A stretch of DNA of 64,000 bases, from NCBI GenBank assembly GCA_029961685.1, contig JARWKL010000005.1:13792164-13856163 (forward strand), given 5' to 3'. The notes beneath the pieces were generated by a model. It was not told the DNA's origin. It saw nothing but the letters and a program-made list of their open reading frames with translations, and did no database searches. Below, piece by piece: positions 12,865 through 26,709 of the stretch (the first letter of the stretch is position 1; every line of letters begins with the position of its first letter). The translations under genes and the position numbers were made by a program. This DNA is from Aristolochia californica (taxonomy: Eukaryota; Streptophyta; Magnoliopsida; Piperales; Aristolochiaceae).

Positions 12865-12903
12865 ACATGTTTCACGCATGCATATCCATTTTTTAAAACA
12901 TGT
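12865..12903. other. Representative dyad found in most monomers (ACATGTTT ... AAACATGT)
   Basis: ACATGTTT (12865-12872) is the exact reverse complement of AAACATGT (12896-12903). They are separated by 23 nt containing a palindromic gcatgc. The same arrangement sits about 26-65 bp downstream of the GGATCC site in most copies of both subfamilies, with a spacer one or two bases shorter in B because of its shorter T run. A hairpin or cruciform is possible on either strand. A protein-binding role is an inference only. Confidence 0.6.
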
Positions 12904-14839
12904 GTAGAAAAATCTCTTTCTTATAAAATTCCGAGCTATTAGGGTTGAACTAGTGGAATTTTGCCAAACTTGAATAACAAAACTTTTGTGTTCATTTGTG
13001 GTGTGTGAATAAATTTTATTTACTTCCATTTTTATTGCTTTAAATTCTTTCGATACATAAACTCTAAAATATTTATTTTGTTATGATCTATTTGCCTTTT
13101 ATCTCTTTTTTTGTTTATGAGATGCAGGTAAAGTGAAAACTCAAGTTTTGATTTAAGAAAGAAGTATACATCTAAAATGGACATGCACAATACAAAAAAG
13201 TAGAGAGAGATAATTCCAAAAAGTGGCTGTAAGTTTTAGGGATTGTAAACTCTTTTTAGTTTTTATATATAAGGTTCTGCAATTGTCGGGAAGAGGGGGA
13301 GGCGAGGGATTTTTGACTGAGTGTTGACTCCCAATCCATAACTCATTCCTTAAAAAAATATATCCCGTTACGCATGATAAATCACTTTACAATCATCTAT
13401 GATCGTTAGGTCAACTTTTTGTAAATGGGGAAAATAATGGCTTGTTTGACACAGGTAAATATCCCGATGCTCATTCACTTAGGAATTTAAAGTTATTCTC
13501 TTTAAAAGGTTTTGATTCATAGGTCATTTGCTTTAACATGCTTCAATCACGCATATCCATTTTTTAAAACATGTGTAAAAAAATCTCTTTCTTATAAATT
13601 CCAAGCTACAAGGGTTGAACTAGTGGAATTTCCCAAACTTGGTTAACAAAACTTTTCTATTCATTTGTGGTGTGTGAATAAATTTTATTTTCTTACATTT
13701 GTTATTGCTTTAAATTCTTTCCATACATAAACTCTAAAATTTTCAATTTGTTGTGATCAATTTGCCTTTTATCTCTTTTTTTGTTTACGAGACGTAGTAG
13801 AAGTGAAAACTTCTATTTTGATTTAAGAAAAAAATATACACCTAAAATGGATGCACATTGCACAAATGCAGAGAGAGATAATTCCAAAAAGTGTCTGTAA
13901 TTTTTAGGGATTTTAAACTCTTTTTAGTTTTTTATATATCATGTTCTTCAACCGTCGGGAAAAGGGGGATGCGGGGGATTTTTAACTGATTGTTGACTCC
14001 CAACCCATAAGTCATTCCTTACAAAAATATAGGCCGTTACGCATGATAAATCATTTTACAATCATCTATGATCGTTAGGTCAGCTTTTTGTAAATGGGCA
14101 AAATAATGGCTTGTCTGACTCGGGTAAATATCCCACCGCACGTTCACTTGGGAATTTAATGTTATTCTCTTTAAAACATTTGGATCCATAGGTCATTTGC
14201 ATCTTTAACATGTTTCAAACATGCATATCCATTTTTTAAAACATGTAGAAAAATCTCTTTCTTATAAAATTCCGAGCTATTGGGGTTGAACTAATGGAAT
14301 TTTCCCAAACTTGGATTACAAAACTTTTGTGTTCATTTGTGGTGTGTTAATAAGTTTTCATTACTAATATTTTTTTCTATAAATTCGTTCCATACATAAA
14401 CTCTAAAATTATCATTTTGTAGTAATCTATTTGCCTTTTCTCTATTGTTTTGTTTACCAGATGAAGGGAAAGTGAAAATTCAAGTTTTGATTTAAGAAAA
14501 AAGCGTACATCTTAAATGGAAATGCATAATGCACACATTTAGAGAGAGATAATTCCAAATTTTTTTGTAATTTTTAGGGACTTTTTACTCTGTTTAGTTT
14601 TTATATATCAGGTTCTGCAATCGTCGGGAAAAGGAGGAGCCGAGGGATTTTTAACAGAGTGTTGACTCCCAATCCATAAGTCATTCATTACAATAATATA
14701 ACCCATTACGCATGATAAATCTCTTTACAATCATCTAAGATCATTAGGTCAGCTTTTTGTAAATGGGCAAAATAATGGCATGTTTGACTCTGGTAAATTT
14801 CCCACCGAACATTCACTTGGGAATTTAATGTTATTATCT

Positions 14840-15612
14840 TTAAATGGTATGGATCCATAGGTCATTTTCATCTTCAACATGTTTCAAGCTTGCATATCCA
14901 TTTTTTAAAACAAGTGTAGAAAATCTCTTTCTTATAAAATTCTGAGCTATTAGGGTTGAACTAGTGGAATTTCCCAAACTTGGATAACAAAAATTTTATG
15001 TTCATTTTTGGTGTGTGAATAAATTTTCTTTACTTACATTTTTTATTGGTTTAAATTCTTTCCTTATATAAACTCTAAAATTTTCATTTTATTGTGATCT
15101 ATTTGCCTTTTTTCTCCTTTTTTGTTTACGAGATGAAGGAAAAGTGAAAACTCAAGTTTTGATTTAAGAAAAAAGTTGACATCTAAAATGGAATGCACAA
15201 TGCACAAATTCAGAGAGAGATAATTCCAAGAAGTGTTTGTAATTTTTAAGGATTTTAAACTCTTTTTTGTTTTTTTATATCTGGTTTAGCAATCGTCGGG
15301 AAAAGGGGGAGGCGGGGGATTTTTAACCGAATGTTGACTCCCAATGCATAAATCATTCCTTAAAAAAATATAGCCCGTTACGCATGATAAATCACTTTAC
15401 AATCATCTATTATTGTTAGGTCAGCTTTTTGTAAATGGGCAAAATAATGGCTTGTTTGACTCGGGTAAATATCCCACCGCACCTTCACCTGGGAATTTAA
15501 TGTTATTATCTTTAAATGGTATGGATCCATAGGTCATTTTCATCTTCAACATGTTTCAAGCTTGCATATCCATTTTTTAAAACAAGTGTAGAAAAATCTC
15601 TTTCTTATAAAA
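14840..15612 (+). repeat. Adjacent A monomers sharing a near-identical 100-bp stretch
   Basis: The stretch beginning taaatggtatggatccatag occurs at about 14,841-14,940 and again at about 15,512-15,612. It shares the unusual variants cattttcatcttcaac, caagcttgcat and aacaagtgtag. The rest of the two monomers is less alike, which points to local gene conversion or a recent crossover between neighbours. Confidence 0.65.
15298..15318 (+). other. Representative G-rich tract present in most monomers
   Basis: The sequence is GGG AAAA GGGGG A GG C GGGGG, a run of four G blocks inside an otherwise AT-rich unit. It lies about 450-455 bp after GGATCC and is followed by atttttaac. Most monomers keep a version with substitutions inside the later G blocks. 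The pattern could form a two-tetrad G-quadruplex. Formation in vivo is not shown by the sequence. Confidence 0.6.
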
Positions 15613-18600
15613 TTTCGAGCTATTAGGGTTGAACTAGTGGAATTTTCCCAAACTTGGGTAACTAATCTTTTGTGTTCATTTGTTGTGTGTGAATTAATTT
15701 TCATTACTTACATTTTTTATTTCTTTAAATTCTTTCCATACATAAACTCTAAAATTTTCATTTTGTTGTGATCTAGTTGCCTTTTATCTCTTTATTTTTA
15801 CGAGATTAAGGAAAAGTGAAAACTCATGTTTTAATTTAAGAAAAAATAATACATCTAAAATGGAAACGCACAATGCAAAAATGTAGAGAGAGATAATTCC
15901 AAATACTTGTTAGTAATTTTTAAGGATTGTAAACTCTTGTTAGTTTTTATATATCAGGATCTGTAATCGTGGGGAATACGGGGAGGCGAGGGATTTTTAA
16001 CTGAGTGTTGACTCCCAATCCATGTGTCATTCCTTACAAAAATTTAGCCCATTACGCATGATAAATCTCTTTACAATCAACTATGATCGTTTGGTCAGCT
16101 TTTTGTAAATGGGGAAAATAATGGCTTGTTTGACACAGGTAAATATCGCACCGCACGTTCACTTAAAATTTAAAGTTATTCTCTTTAAAAGGTTTAGAGC
16201 CATAGGTCATTTGAATCTTTAACATGTTTCAAGCATGCATATCCATTTTTTAAAACATGTGTAGAAAAATCTCTTTCTTATAAAATTCAGAGCAATATAG
16301 GTTGAACTAGTGGAATTGCCCAAACTTGGTTAACAAAACTTTTGTGTTTGTTTGTGGTGTATGAATAAATTTTCTTTACTTATAGTTATTATTGCTTTAA
16401 ATAAATTCCATACATAAACTCTAAAATTTTTATATTGTTGTGATCAATTTTCCTTTTATCTCTTTTTTTGTTTACGAGATGAAGTGAAAGTGAAAACTCA
16501 AGTTTTGATTTAAGAAAAAAGTATACACCTAAAATGGAAATGCACATTGCACAAATGTAGAGAGAGATAATTCCAAAAAGTGTATGTAATTTTTATGTAT
16601 TTTAAATTCTTTTTAGTTTCTTATATATCATGTTGTTCTATCGTCGGGAAAAGGGGGAAGTGGGGGATTTTTAACTGATTGTTCACTCCCAATCCATAAG
16701 TGATTCCTTTCAAAAATATAGCCCGTTACGCATGATAAATCGCTTTACAATCATCTATGATCGTTAGGTCAGCTTTTTGTAAGTGGGCAAAATAATGGCT
16801 TGCCTGACTCGGGTAAATATCCCACCGCACGTTCACTTTGGAATTTAATGTTATCCTCTTAAAAAGGATTGGATCCATAGGTCATTTGCATCTTTAACAT
16901 ATTTCAAGCATGCATTTCCATTTATTAAATCATGTAGAAAAATCTCTTTCTTAAAATATTTCGAGCTATTAGGGTTGAACTAGTTGAATTTTCCCAAGAT
17001 AACAAATTTTTTTTGTTCATTTGTGTTGTGTGAATAAATTTTCTTTATTAATATTTTTTTGCTTTAAATTCTTTCCATACATAAATTCTAAAATTTTCAT
17101 TTTTTAGTGATCTATTTGCCTTTTTTTCTATTTATTTGTTTACCAAATAAAGGAAAAGTGAAAAATCAAGTTTTGATTTCAGAAAAAAAGTATACATCTC
17201 AAATGGAAATGCACAATGCACAAATTCAGAGAGAGATAATTCCAAAAAGTGTCTGTAATTTTTAGGGACTGTATACTCTTTTTAGTTTTTCTATATCAGC
17301 TTCTGCAGTCATCGGGAAATGGGGGAGGCGGTGATTTTTAATTGAGTGTTGACTCCCAATCCATTAGTAATTCCTTACAAAAATATAGATCGTGACGTAT
17401 GATAAATCTCTTTACAATCATCTATGATCGTTAGGCCAGCTTTTTGTAAATGGGCAAAATATTGGCATGTTTGACTCGGGTAAATATCCCACCGAACGTT
17501 CACTTGGGAATTTAATGTTATTATTTTAAATTGTTTGGAACCATAGGTCATTTTCATCTTCAACAAGTTTCAAGCATGCATATCTATTTTTTAAAACATG
17601 TGTAGAAAAATCTCTTTCTTATAAAATTCCGAGCTATTAGGGTTGAACTAGTGGAATAACAAAACTTTTGTGTTCATTTGTGGTGTGTGAATTAATTTTC
17701 TTTACTGACATTTTTTTATTTAAATTGTTTCCAAACATAAACTCTAAAATTTTCATTTTTTTGTGATCTATTTGCCTTTTTTTCTCTTTTTTTGTTTACG
17801 AGATGAAGGGAAAGTGAAACCTCAAGTTTTGATTTAAGAAAAAAGTATACATCTAAAATTGAAATGCACAATGCACAAATGCAGAGAGAGATAATTCCGA
17901 AAACTGTTTGTAATTTTTAGAGGTTATAAACTCTTTTTTGATTTTATATATGTGATTCAGCAATCGTCGTGAAAAGGGGGAGGTGGGGGATTTTTAACGG
18001 AGTGTTGACTCCCTAACCATAAGTCATTCCTTACAAAAAGATAGCCCGTTACGCATGATAAATCACTTTACAATCATCTACAATCGTTAGGTCAACTTTT
18101 TGTAAATGGGCAAAATAATGGCTTGTTTGACTCGAGTAAATATTCTACCGCATGTTCACTTGGGAATTTAGTGTTATTATCTTTAAAATGTTTGGATCAA
18201 TTGGTCACTTGCATCTTTAACAAGTTTCAAGCATGCATATCCATTTTTTAAAACATGTGTAGAAAAATCTCTTTCTTATAAAATTCTGAGCTATTACGGT
18301 TGAACTAGTGGAATTTTCCCAAGCTTGGATAACTAAACTTTTGTGTTCATTTGTGGTGAGTGAATAAATTTTCTTTACATGCATTTGTTATTGCTTGAAA
18401 TTCTTTCCATACATAAACTCTAAAATTTTCATTTTGTTGTGATCTATTTATCTCTTTTTGTTTTACGAGATGAAGGGAAAGTGAATACTCATGTTTTGAT
18501 GTAAGAAAAAAATATACATCAAAATTGAAATGCACAATGCAAAAATGTAAAGAGAGATAATTCCAAAAAGTGTCTGTAATTTTTTGGGATTGTAAACTCT

Positions 18601-20200
18601 TTTTAGTTTTTATATATCAGGTTCTGCAATCGTCGGGAAAAGGGGGAGGTGGTGGATTTTTAACTGAGTGTTGACACCCAATCCATAAGTCATTCCTTAT
18701 GAAAATATTGCTTGGTACGTATGATAAATCACTTTACAATTATCTATAACAGTGAGGTCAGCTTTTTTTAAATGGGCAAAATAATGGCTTGTTTGACTCG
18801 GGTAAATATACCACCGCATGTTCAGCTGGGAATTCGAAGTTATTCTCTTTTAAATGTTTAGATCCATACGTCATTTGAATCTTAAACATGTTTTAAGCAT
18901 GCACATCCATTTTTTAAAACATGTGTAGGAAAATCTTTGTTATAAAATTTTGAGCTGTTAGAGTTGAACTAGTGGAATTTCCCAAACTCTTTTAACAAAA
19001 CTTTTGTGTTCATTTGTGGTGTGTGAATAAATTTTATTTACATACATTTTTTATTGGTTTAATTAATTTCCATAGATAAACTATAAAATTTTCAATTTGT
19101 TGTGATCTATTTTCCTTTTTTCTCTTTTTTTTGTTTACGAAATGAAGGGAAAGTGAAAACTCAAGTTTTGATTTAAGAAAAAAGTATAGATCTAAAATGG
19201 AAATGCACAATGCAAAAATGCAAAGAGAGATAATTCCAAAAATTATATGTAATTTTTAGGGATTGTAAACACTTTTTTTTTTTATATATCTGGTTCAGCA
19301 ATCATCGGGAAAAGGAGGAGGTGGGGGATTTTTAACTGTGTGTTGAGTCCAAATACCTAAGTCATTCCTTATAAAAATTTATCATGTTACACATGATAAA
19401 TCACTTTACAATCATCTATGATTGTTAGGTCATCCTTTTGTAAATGGGCAAAATAATGGCTTGTTTGACTCGAGTAAATATCCCACTGCACGTTCACTTG
19501 GGAATTTATTGTTATTATCTTTAAAATGTTTGGATCCTTAGGTCATTTGCATCTTTTACATGTTTCAAGCATGCATATCCATTTCTTTAAACATGTATAG
19601 AAAAATCTCTTTCTTATAAAATTCCGAGCTATTAGGATTGAACTACTGGAATTTTCCCAAACTTAGATAACTAAACTTTTGTGTTCATTTGTGGTGTGTG
19701 AATAAATTTTATTTATTTACATTTTTATTTCTTTAAATTCATTCCATACAAAAACTCTAAAATTTTCATTTTTTTGTGATATTTTTGCCTTTTATCTCTT
19801 TTTTGTTTACGAGATGAAGGGAAAGTGAAAACTCAAGTTTTGATTTAAGAAAAAAGTATACATCTAAAATAGAAACGCTCAATGAAAAAAAGTAGAGAGA
19901 GATAATTCCAAAAAGTGTATGTAATTTTAAGGGATTGTAAACTCTTTTGTGTTTTTATATATCAAGTTTTGTAATCGCCGAAAAAAGGGGGAGGCGGGGG
20001 ATTTTTAATTGAGGGTTGGCACCCAATCCATCGGTAATTCCTTACAAAAATATAGCCTGTTACGCATGATAAATCACTTTACAATCATCTATGATCATTT
20101 GGTCAGCTTTTTTAAAATGGGAAAAATAATGGCTTGTTTCACTCGAGTAAATATCCTACAGAACGTGCACTTGGGAATTTAATGTTATTTATCTTTAAAA

Positions 20201-20225
20201 GGTAATTCCATACATAAACTAGTGG
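20201..20225 (+). repeat. Complex deletion junction with a filler fragment; BamHI-site region lost
   Basis: After ttaaaaggt (phase just before 0) the sequence reads aattccatacataaact and then agtggaatttcccaa (about phase 120). The phase 0-117 segment, including GGATCC, is missing. The roughly 17-bp filler matches the ttccatacataaactc stretch normally found near phase 225, and aact at its end also begins the next segment (gaactagtgg). A templated, microhomology-driven repair event is the simplest reading. Landmarks 19,532 and 20,794 are therefore 1,262 bp apart, less than two full units. Confidence 0.85.
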
Positions 20226-20477
20226 AATTTCCCAATATTGGGTAACAAAACTTCTGTCTTCATTTGTGTTGTGTGAATAAATATTCTTTACTTACATTTG
20301 TTATTGCTTTAAATTCTCTCCATACATAAACTCTAAAATTTTCATTTTGTAGTGATCTATTTGCCTTTTTTCCCATTTTTTGTTTACGAAATGATAAGAA
20401 ACTGAAAACTCAAGTTTTCATTTCAGAAAAAATTATATATCTAAAATGGAAATGCACAATGCAAAAATGTAGAGAGA

Positions 20478-20505
20478 GATAATTCCAAAAAGATAATTTC
20501 AAAAT
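20478..20505 (+). repeat. 14-bp tandem duplication (gataattccaaaaa)
   Basis: gataattccaaaaa (20478) is followed at once by gataatttcaaaat (20492), giving one extra 14-bp copy inside the monomer that also carries the phase-0 deletion. Confidence 0.85.
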
Positions 20506-23484
20506 GTGTCTGTAATTTTTAGGGATTGTAAAATCTCTTTAGTTTTTAGATATCAGGTTCAGCAATCGTCGGGAAAAGGGGGAGGCAGGGCATTTTTAAT
20601 TGAGTGTTGACTCCCAATCCATAAGTCATTCCTTACAAAAATATATCCTGTTACTGATGATAAATCACTTTACAATCATCTATGATCGTTAGGTCAGGTT
20701 TTTGTAATTGGGCAAAATAATTACTTCTTTGACTCGGGTAAATATCCTACCGCACGTTCACTTGGGAATAAATGTTATTCTCTTCAAAAGGATTGATCCA
20801 CAGGTCATTTGCATCTTTAACATATTTCAAACATGCATATCCACTTTTTAAAACATGTACAAAAAAATCTCTTTCTTATAAAATTCCGTGCTATTAGAGT
20901 TGATCTAGTTGAATTTTCCAAAACAAGGATAACAAACCTTTTTTGTTCATTTTTGGTGTGTGAATAAATTTTCTTTACTTACATGTTTTATTGCTTTAAA
21001 TTCTTTCCCTGCATAAAATCTAAAATTTTCATTTTTTAGTGATCTATTTGCCATTTATCTTTTTTTTCACGAGATAAAGTGAAAGTGAAAACTCAAGTTT
21101 TGATTTAAGAAAAAAGTTTACATCTAAAATGAAAATGCACAATGCACAAATGTAGAGAGAGAAAATTCCAAATAGTGTCTGTAATTTTTAGGGATTGTAA
21201 ACTGTTTTAGTGTTTTATATATCATGTTTTGCAATCGTCAGGAAAAGGGGATACGGGGGATTTTTAACTGGGTGTTGACTCCCAATCCATAAGACATTCC
21301 ATAAAAAAATATAGCCCATTACGCCTGATAAATTGCTTTTCAATCATCTATGATCGTTAGGTCTACTTTTTGTAAATAGCCAAATTAATGGCTTGTCTGA
21401 CTCGGGTAAATATCCCACCACATGTTCACTTGGGAATTTAATGTTATTGTTTTTAAAAGGTTTGGATCCATAGGTTATTTCCATCTATAACAAGTTTCAA
21501 GCATGCAAATCCATCTTTTAAAACATGTATAGAAATATTTCTTTCTTATAACATTTCGAGCTATTAGGGTTGAACTAGTGGAATTTTCCCAAACTTGGAT
21601 GACAAAACTTTTGTGTTCATTTGTGGTGTGTGAATAAATTTTATTTTCTAATATTTTTAATTGCTTTAAATTCTTTCCATACATAAACTCTAAAATTTTC
21701 ATTTTGTAGAGATCTCTGTGCCTTTTTTCCATTTTTTTGTTTACGAGATGAAGGGAAAGTAAATATTCAAGTTTTGATTTAAGAAAAAATTATACAAGCA
21801 AATGGAAATGCACAATGCACAAATGTAGAGAGAGATAATTCCAAAAAGTGTCTATAATTTTTAGGTATTGTAAACTTTTTTTAGTTTTTATATATCAGGT
21901 CCTGCAATCGTTGGGAAAAGGGGGATGCGGGGGATTTTTAACTGAGTGTTGACACCCAATCCATAAGTCATTCCCTACAAAAATATAGCCTATTACACTT
22001 GGTAAATCACTTTACAATCATATATGATCGTTAGGTCAGCTTTTTATAATTGGGCAAAATAATGGCTTGTTTAACTCGGGTAAATATCCCTCCGAATGTT
22101 CACCTGGGAATTTAATGTTATTATCTTTAAAAGGTTGGGATCCATAGGTCATTTACATCTTTAACATGTTTCAAGCATGCATATCCATTTTTTAAAACAT
22201 GTGTAGAAAAATTTCTTTCTTATAAAATTCAGAGTTATTAGGGATGAACTAGTGGACTTTCCCAAACTTCGATAAAAAAACATTAGTGTTCATTTTTGGT
22301 GTGTGAATAAATTTTATTTACTAACATTTGTTATTTCTTTAAATTCTTTCCTTACATAAACTCTAAAATTTTCATTTTGTTGTCATCTATTTGCCTTTTT
22401 TCTCTTTTTTTGTTTACAAGATGAAGGGAAAGTGAAAACTCAAGTTTTGATTTATGAAAAAAGTATACATCTAAAATGGAAATGCACAATGCACAAATGT
22501 AGAGAGAGTTAATTCCAAAAAGTGTCTGTAATTTTGAGGGATTGTAAACTCTTTTAAGTTTTTATATAACAGGTTCTGCAATCGTCGGGAAAAGGGGGAG
22601 ACAAGGGATTTTTAACTGAGTGTTGACTCCGAATCCATAAGTCATTCCCTAAAAAAATAGCCTGTTACACTTGGTAAATCACTTTACAATCATCTATGAT
22701 CGTTAGGTCAACTTTTTGTAATTGGGACAAAGAATGGCTTTTTTTACTCGGGTAAATATCCCACTGCACGTTCACTTGGGAATTTAATGTTATTAGCTAT
22801 AAAAGGTTTGGATCCATAAGTCATTTGCATCTTTAAAAATTTTCAAGCATGCATATCCATTTTTTTAAACATGAGTAGAAAAATCCCTTTCTTACAAAAT
22901 TCCGAGCTATTAGGGTTGAACTAGTGGAATTTCCCCAAACTTGGATAAATAATGTTTTGTACTCATTTGTGGTGTGTGAATAAATTTTCTTTACTTAAAT
23001 TTTTTTTGCTTTTAAATTCTTTCCATTTATAAACTTTAAAATTTTCATTTTGTTGTGATCTATTTGCCTTTTATTTATTTTTTTGTTTTTGAGACAAAGG
23101 GAAAGTGAAAACCCAAGTTTTGATTTAAGAAAAAAGTATACATCTAAAAAGGAAATACACAATGCAAAAATTTAGAGAGAGAGAATTCAAAAAAGTGTCT
23201 GTAATTTTTAGGGATTGTAATTTCTTTTTAGTTTTTATATATCAGGTTCTACTATGGTTGAGAAAAGGGGGAGGCTGGGTATTTTTAACTAAGTGTTGAC
23301 TCTCAATCCATAAATCATTCGTTATGAAAATATAACCCGTTACTCATGATAAATCACTTTACAATCATCTAGGTTCGTTAGGTGAGCTTTTTGTAAAAGG
23401 AAAAAATAACGGCTTGGTTGACTCGGGTAAATATGCTACCGCACGTTCACTTGGGACCTTAATGTTATTCTCTTTAAAAGGTTT

Positions 23485-24039
23485 GGATCCATAGGTCATT
23501 TGCATCTTTAACATGTTTCAAGCATGCATATCCATTTTTTATAACATGTGTAGAAAAATCTCTTTCTTATAAAATTCCGAGCTAATAGGGTTATACTAGT
23601 GGAATTTTTCGAAACTTGGATAACAAAACTTTTGTGTTCATTTGTGGTGTGTGAATAAATTTTATTTACTTACATTTGTTATTGCTTCAAATTCTTTCCA
23701 TACATAAACTCAAAAATTTTCATTTTGTTGCGATCTATTTGCCTTTTATCTCTTTTTTTGTTTACGAGATGAAGGGAAAGTGAAAACGAAAGTTTTGATT
23801 GAAGAAAAACGTATACATGTAAAATTGAAATGTACAATGAACAAATGTAGAGAGAGATAATTCCCAAACTCATTCCATACAAAAATGTAGACCATTACGC
23901 ATGATAAATCACTTTACAATCATCTATGATCGTTAGGTCAGCTTTTTGTAAATGGGCAAAATAATGGCTTGTTTGACTAGGGTAAATATCCCACTGAACG
24001 TTTACTTGGGAATTAAATGTTATTATCTTTAAAAGGTTT
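23485..24039 (+). repeat. Truncated A monomer of 555 bp
   Basis: The joint at about 23,864 connects gagagagataattcc directly to caaactcattccatac, removing about 118 bp between phases about 380 and 500, including the G-rich tract. The normal sequences at the two sides share tcc(c)aa, so microhomology of about four bases may have guided the deletion. Confidence 0.88.
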
Positions 24040-26055
24040 GGATCCATAGGCTATTTGCAACTTTAACATGCTTCAAGCATGCATATGCATTTTTAAAAAC
24101 ATGTGTAGAAAAATCTCTTTCTTATAAAATTCTGAGCTATTAGGGTTGAACTAGTGGAATTTCCCAAACCTGGTTAACAAAACTTTTCTTGTCATTTATG
24201 GAGTGTGAATAAATTTTCTTTACTTACATTTGTTATTGCTTTAAATTTTTTCCTTACATAAACTCTAAAATTTTCATTTTGTTGTGATCTATTTGCCATT
24301 TATCTTCTTTTTTGTTTACAAGATGAAGGGAAAGTAAAAACTCAAGTTTAGATTTAAGAAAAAAGTATACATCTAAAATTTAAATGCACAATGAGCAAAT
24401 GTAGAGAGAGATAATTCCAAAAAGTGTATATAATTTTTAGAGATTGTAAACTCTTTTTAATTTTTATATATGAAGTTCTGCAATCGTCGGGAGAAAGGGG
24501 AGATGGGGGATTTTTAACTGAGTGTTGACTCCCAATCCATAAATCATTCCTTACAAAAATATAGCTCGTTACGCATGATAAATCACTTTACAATCATCTA
24601 TGATCATTAGGTCAACTATTTGTAAATGGGCAAAATAATGGCTTGTTTGACTTGGGTAAATATCCCACCACCCAATCACTTGGGAATTTAATGTTATTAT
24701 CTTTAAAAGGTTCGGATCCATAGGTCATTTGCATCAATAACATGTTTGAGGCATGCGAAACCATTTTTTATAACATGTGTAGAAAAATCTCTTTCCTATA
24801 AAATTCCAAGCTATTAGGGTTGAACAAGTGGACTTTCCCAAACTTGGATAAACTAACTTTTTTGTTCATTTGTGGTGTTTGAATAAATTGACTTTACTTA
24901 CATTTGTTATTTTTTTAAATTCTTTCCATACATAAACTCTAAATTTTTCATTTTGTTGTGATCTATTTGCCTTTTATCTCTTTTTTTACGAGATGAAGGG
25001 AAAATGAAAACTCTTTTTTTGAATTAATAAAAAATTATACATCTAAAATGGAAATACACAATGCAAAAATGTAGAGAGAGATAATTCCAAAAAGTGTTAG
25101 TAATTTTTAGGGATTGTAATCTCTTTTTAGTTTTTATATATCAGGTTTTGTAATTGTCGGGAAAAGGGGGAGGCGGGGGATTTTTAACTGAGTGTTCAAT
25201 CCAAATCCATATGTTATTCCTTACAAAAATATAGCCCGTTCCGCATGATAAATCACTTTACAATATCTACGATCATTAGGTCAGCTTTTTGTAAATGGGC
25301 TAAATAATGGCTTGTTTGACTCGGGTAAATATCCCACCGAACGTTCACTTGGGAATTTAATGTTATTATTTTTAAAAGGATTGGATCCATAGGCCATTTG
25401 CATCTTTAACTTGTTTCAAGCATGCATTTTAATTTTTTAAAACATGATTAGAAAAACTCTCTCATATAAAATTTCGAGCTATTTGTTTTGAATTAGTGGA
25501 ATTTTTGAAACTTGGATAACAAAAATTTTGTGTTCATTTGTTGTGTGTGAATAAATTTTCTTTGCTTACATTTGTTATTACTTTAAATTCGTTCCATACA
25601 TCAACTCTAAAATTTTAATTTTGTTGAGATATATTTACCTTTTATCTCTTTTTTTGTTTACAAGATGAAGGGAAAGTGAAAACTCAAGTTTTTATTGAAG
25701 AAAAAAGTATACATCTAAAATGGTAATTCACAATGCACAAAAGTAGATAGAGATAATTCCAAAAATTGTCGAGAATTTTTAGGGATTGTAAAGTTTTTTT
25801 AGTTTTTATATATCAGGTTCTGCAATAGTCGGGAAAAGGGGGAGGCGGGGAATATTTAACTGAGTGTTGACTCCCAATCCATAAGCCATCCCTTACAAAA
25901 ATATAGCCCGTTACGCATGATAAATCACTTTACAATCATCTATGATCGTTATGTAAGCTTTTTGCAAATCGGCAAAATATTGGCTTCTTTGACTCGGGAA
26001 AATATCCTACCGCACGATCACTTGGGAATTTAATGCTATTCTCTTTAAAAAGTTT

Positions 26056-26709
26056 GAATCCATAGGTCATTTGCAACTTTAACATGTTTCAAGCATGCAT
26101 ATCTATTTTTTGAAACATGTGTAGAAAAATCTCTTTCTTATAAAATTCCGATCTATTAGGGTTGAACAAGTGGAATTTTCCCAAACTTGGATGACAAAAC
26201 TTTTTTATTTATTTTTGGTGTGTGAATAAATTTTCTTTACTTAAATTTTTTATTGCTTTAAATTGTTTCCATACATAAACTCTAAAATTTTCATTTTGTT
26301 GTGATCTATTTGCCTTTTATCTTTATTTTTTACGAGATGAAGGGAAAATGAAAACTCAAGTTTTGATTAAAGAAAAAATTATACATAAAAAATGGAAATG
26401 CACAATGCACACATGTAGAGAGAGATAATTCCAAAAAAAGTGTCAGTAATTTTTCGGGATTGTAAACTCTTTTTAGTTTTTATATATCAGGTTCTGTAAT
26501 TATCGGGAAAAGGGGGAAGCGGGGGATTTTTAACTGAGTGTTGACTCCCAATCCATAAGTCATTCCTTACAAAAAATATAGCCCGTTTCGCAGGATAAAT
26601 CACTTTACTATTATCTATGATCGTTAGGTCAGCTTTTTAGTAAATGGGCAAAATAATGGCTTGTTGGACTCGGGTAAATATCCCACCGAAGGTACACTTT
26701 AAAAGGTTT
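26056..26709 (+). repeat. A monomer with a 20-bp deletion just before phase 0
   Basis: Near 26,698 the text cacttt runs straight into aaaaggtttggatcc, and the usual gggaatttaatgttattc is absent. Spacing is 654 bp. This monomer lies immediately before the A/B boundary monomer. Confidence 0.8.

Larger units (their letters stand above)
13513..18193 (+). repeat. Four-monomer HOR-like segment in the A domain
   Basis: Monomers around 13.5-14.9 kb share private variants with those around 16.2-17.5 kb, an offset of about 2,688 bp or four monomers. Examples are aactgattgtt (13,985 and 16,672), the shortened aaacatgtagaaa / aatcatgtagaaa region (14,238 and 16,929) that lacks the usual gt, and ggatgcacattgc / gaaatgcacattgc (about 13,850 and 16,540). 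Divergence between the copies is still considerable, so this is an old block duplication or a decayed HOR. Confidence 0.55.
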
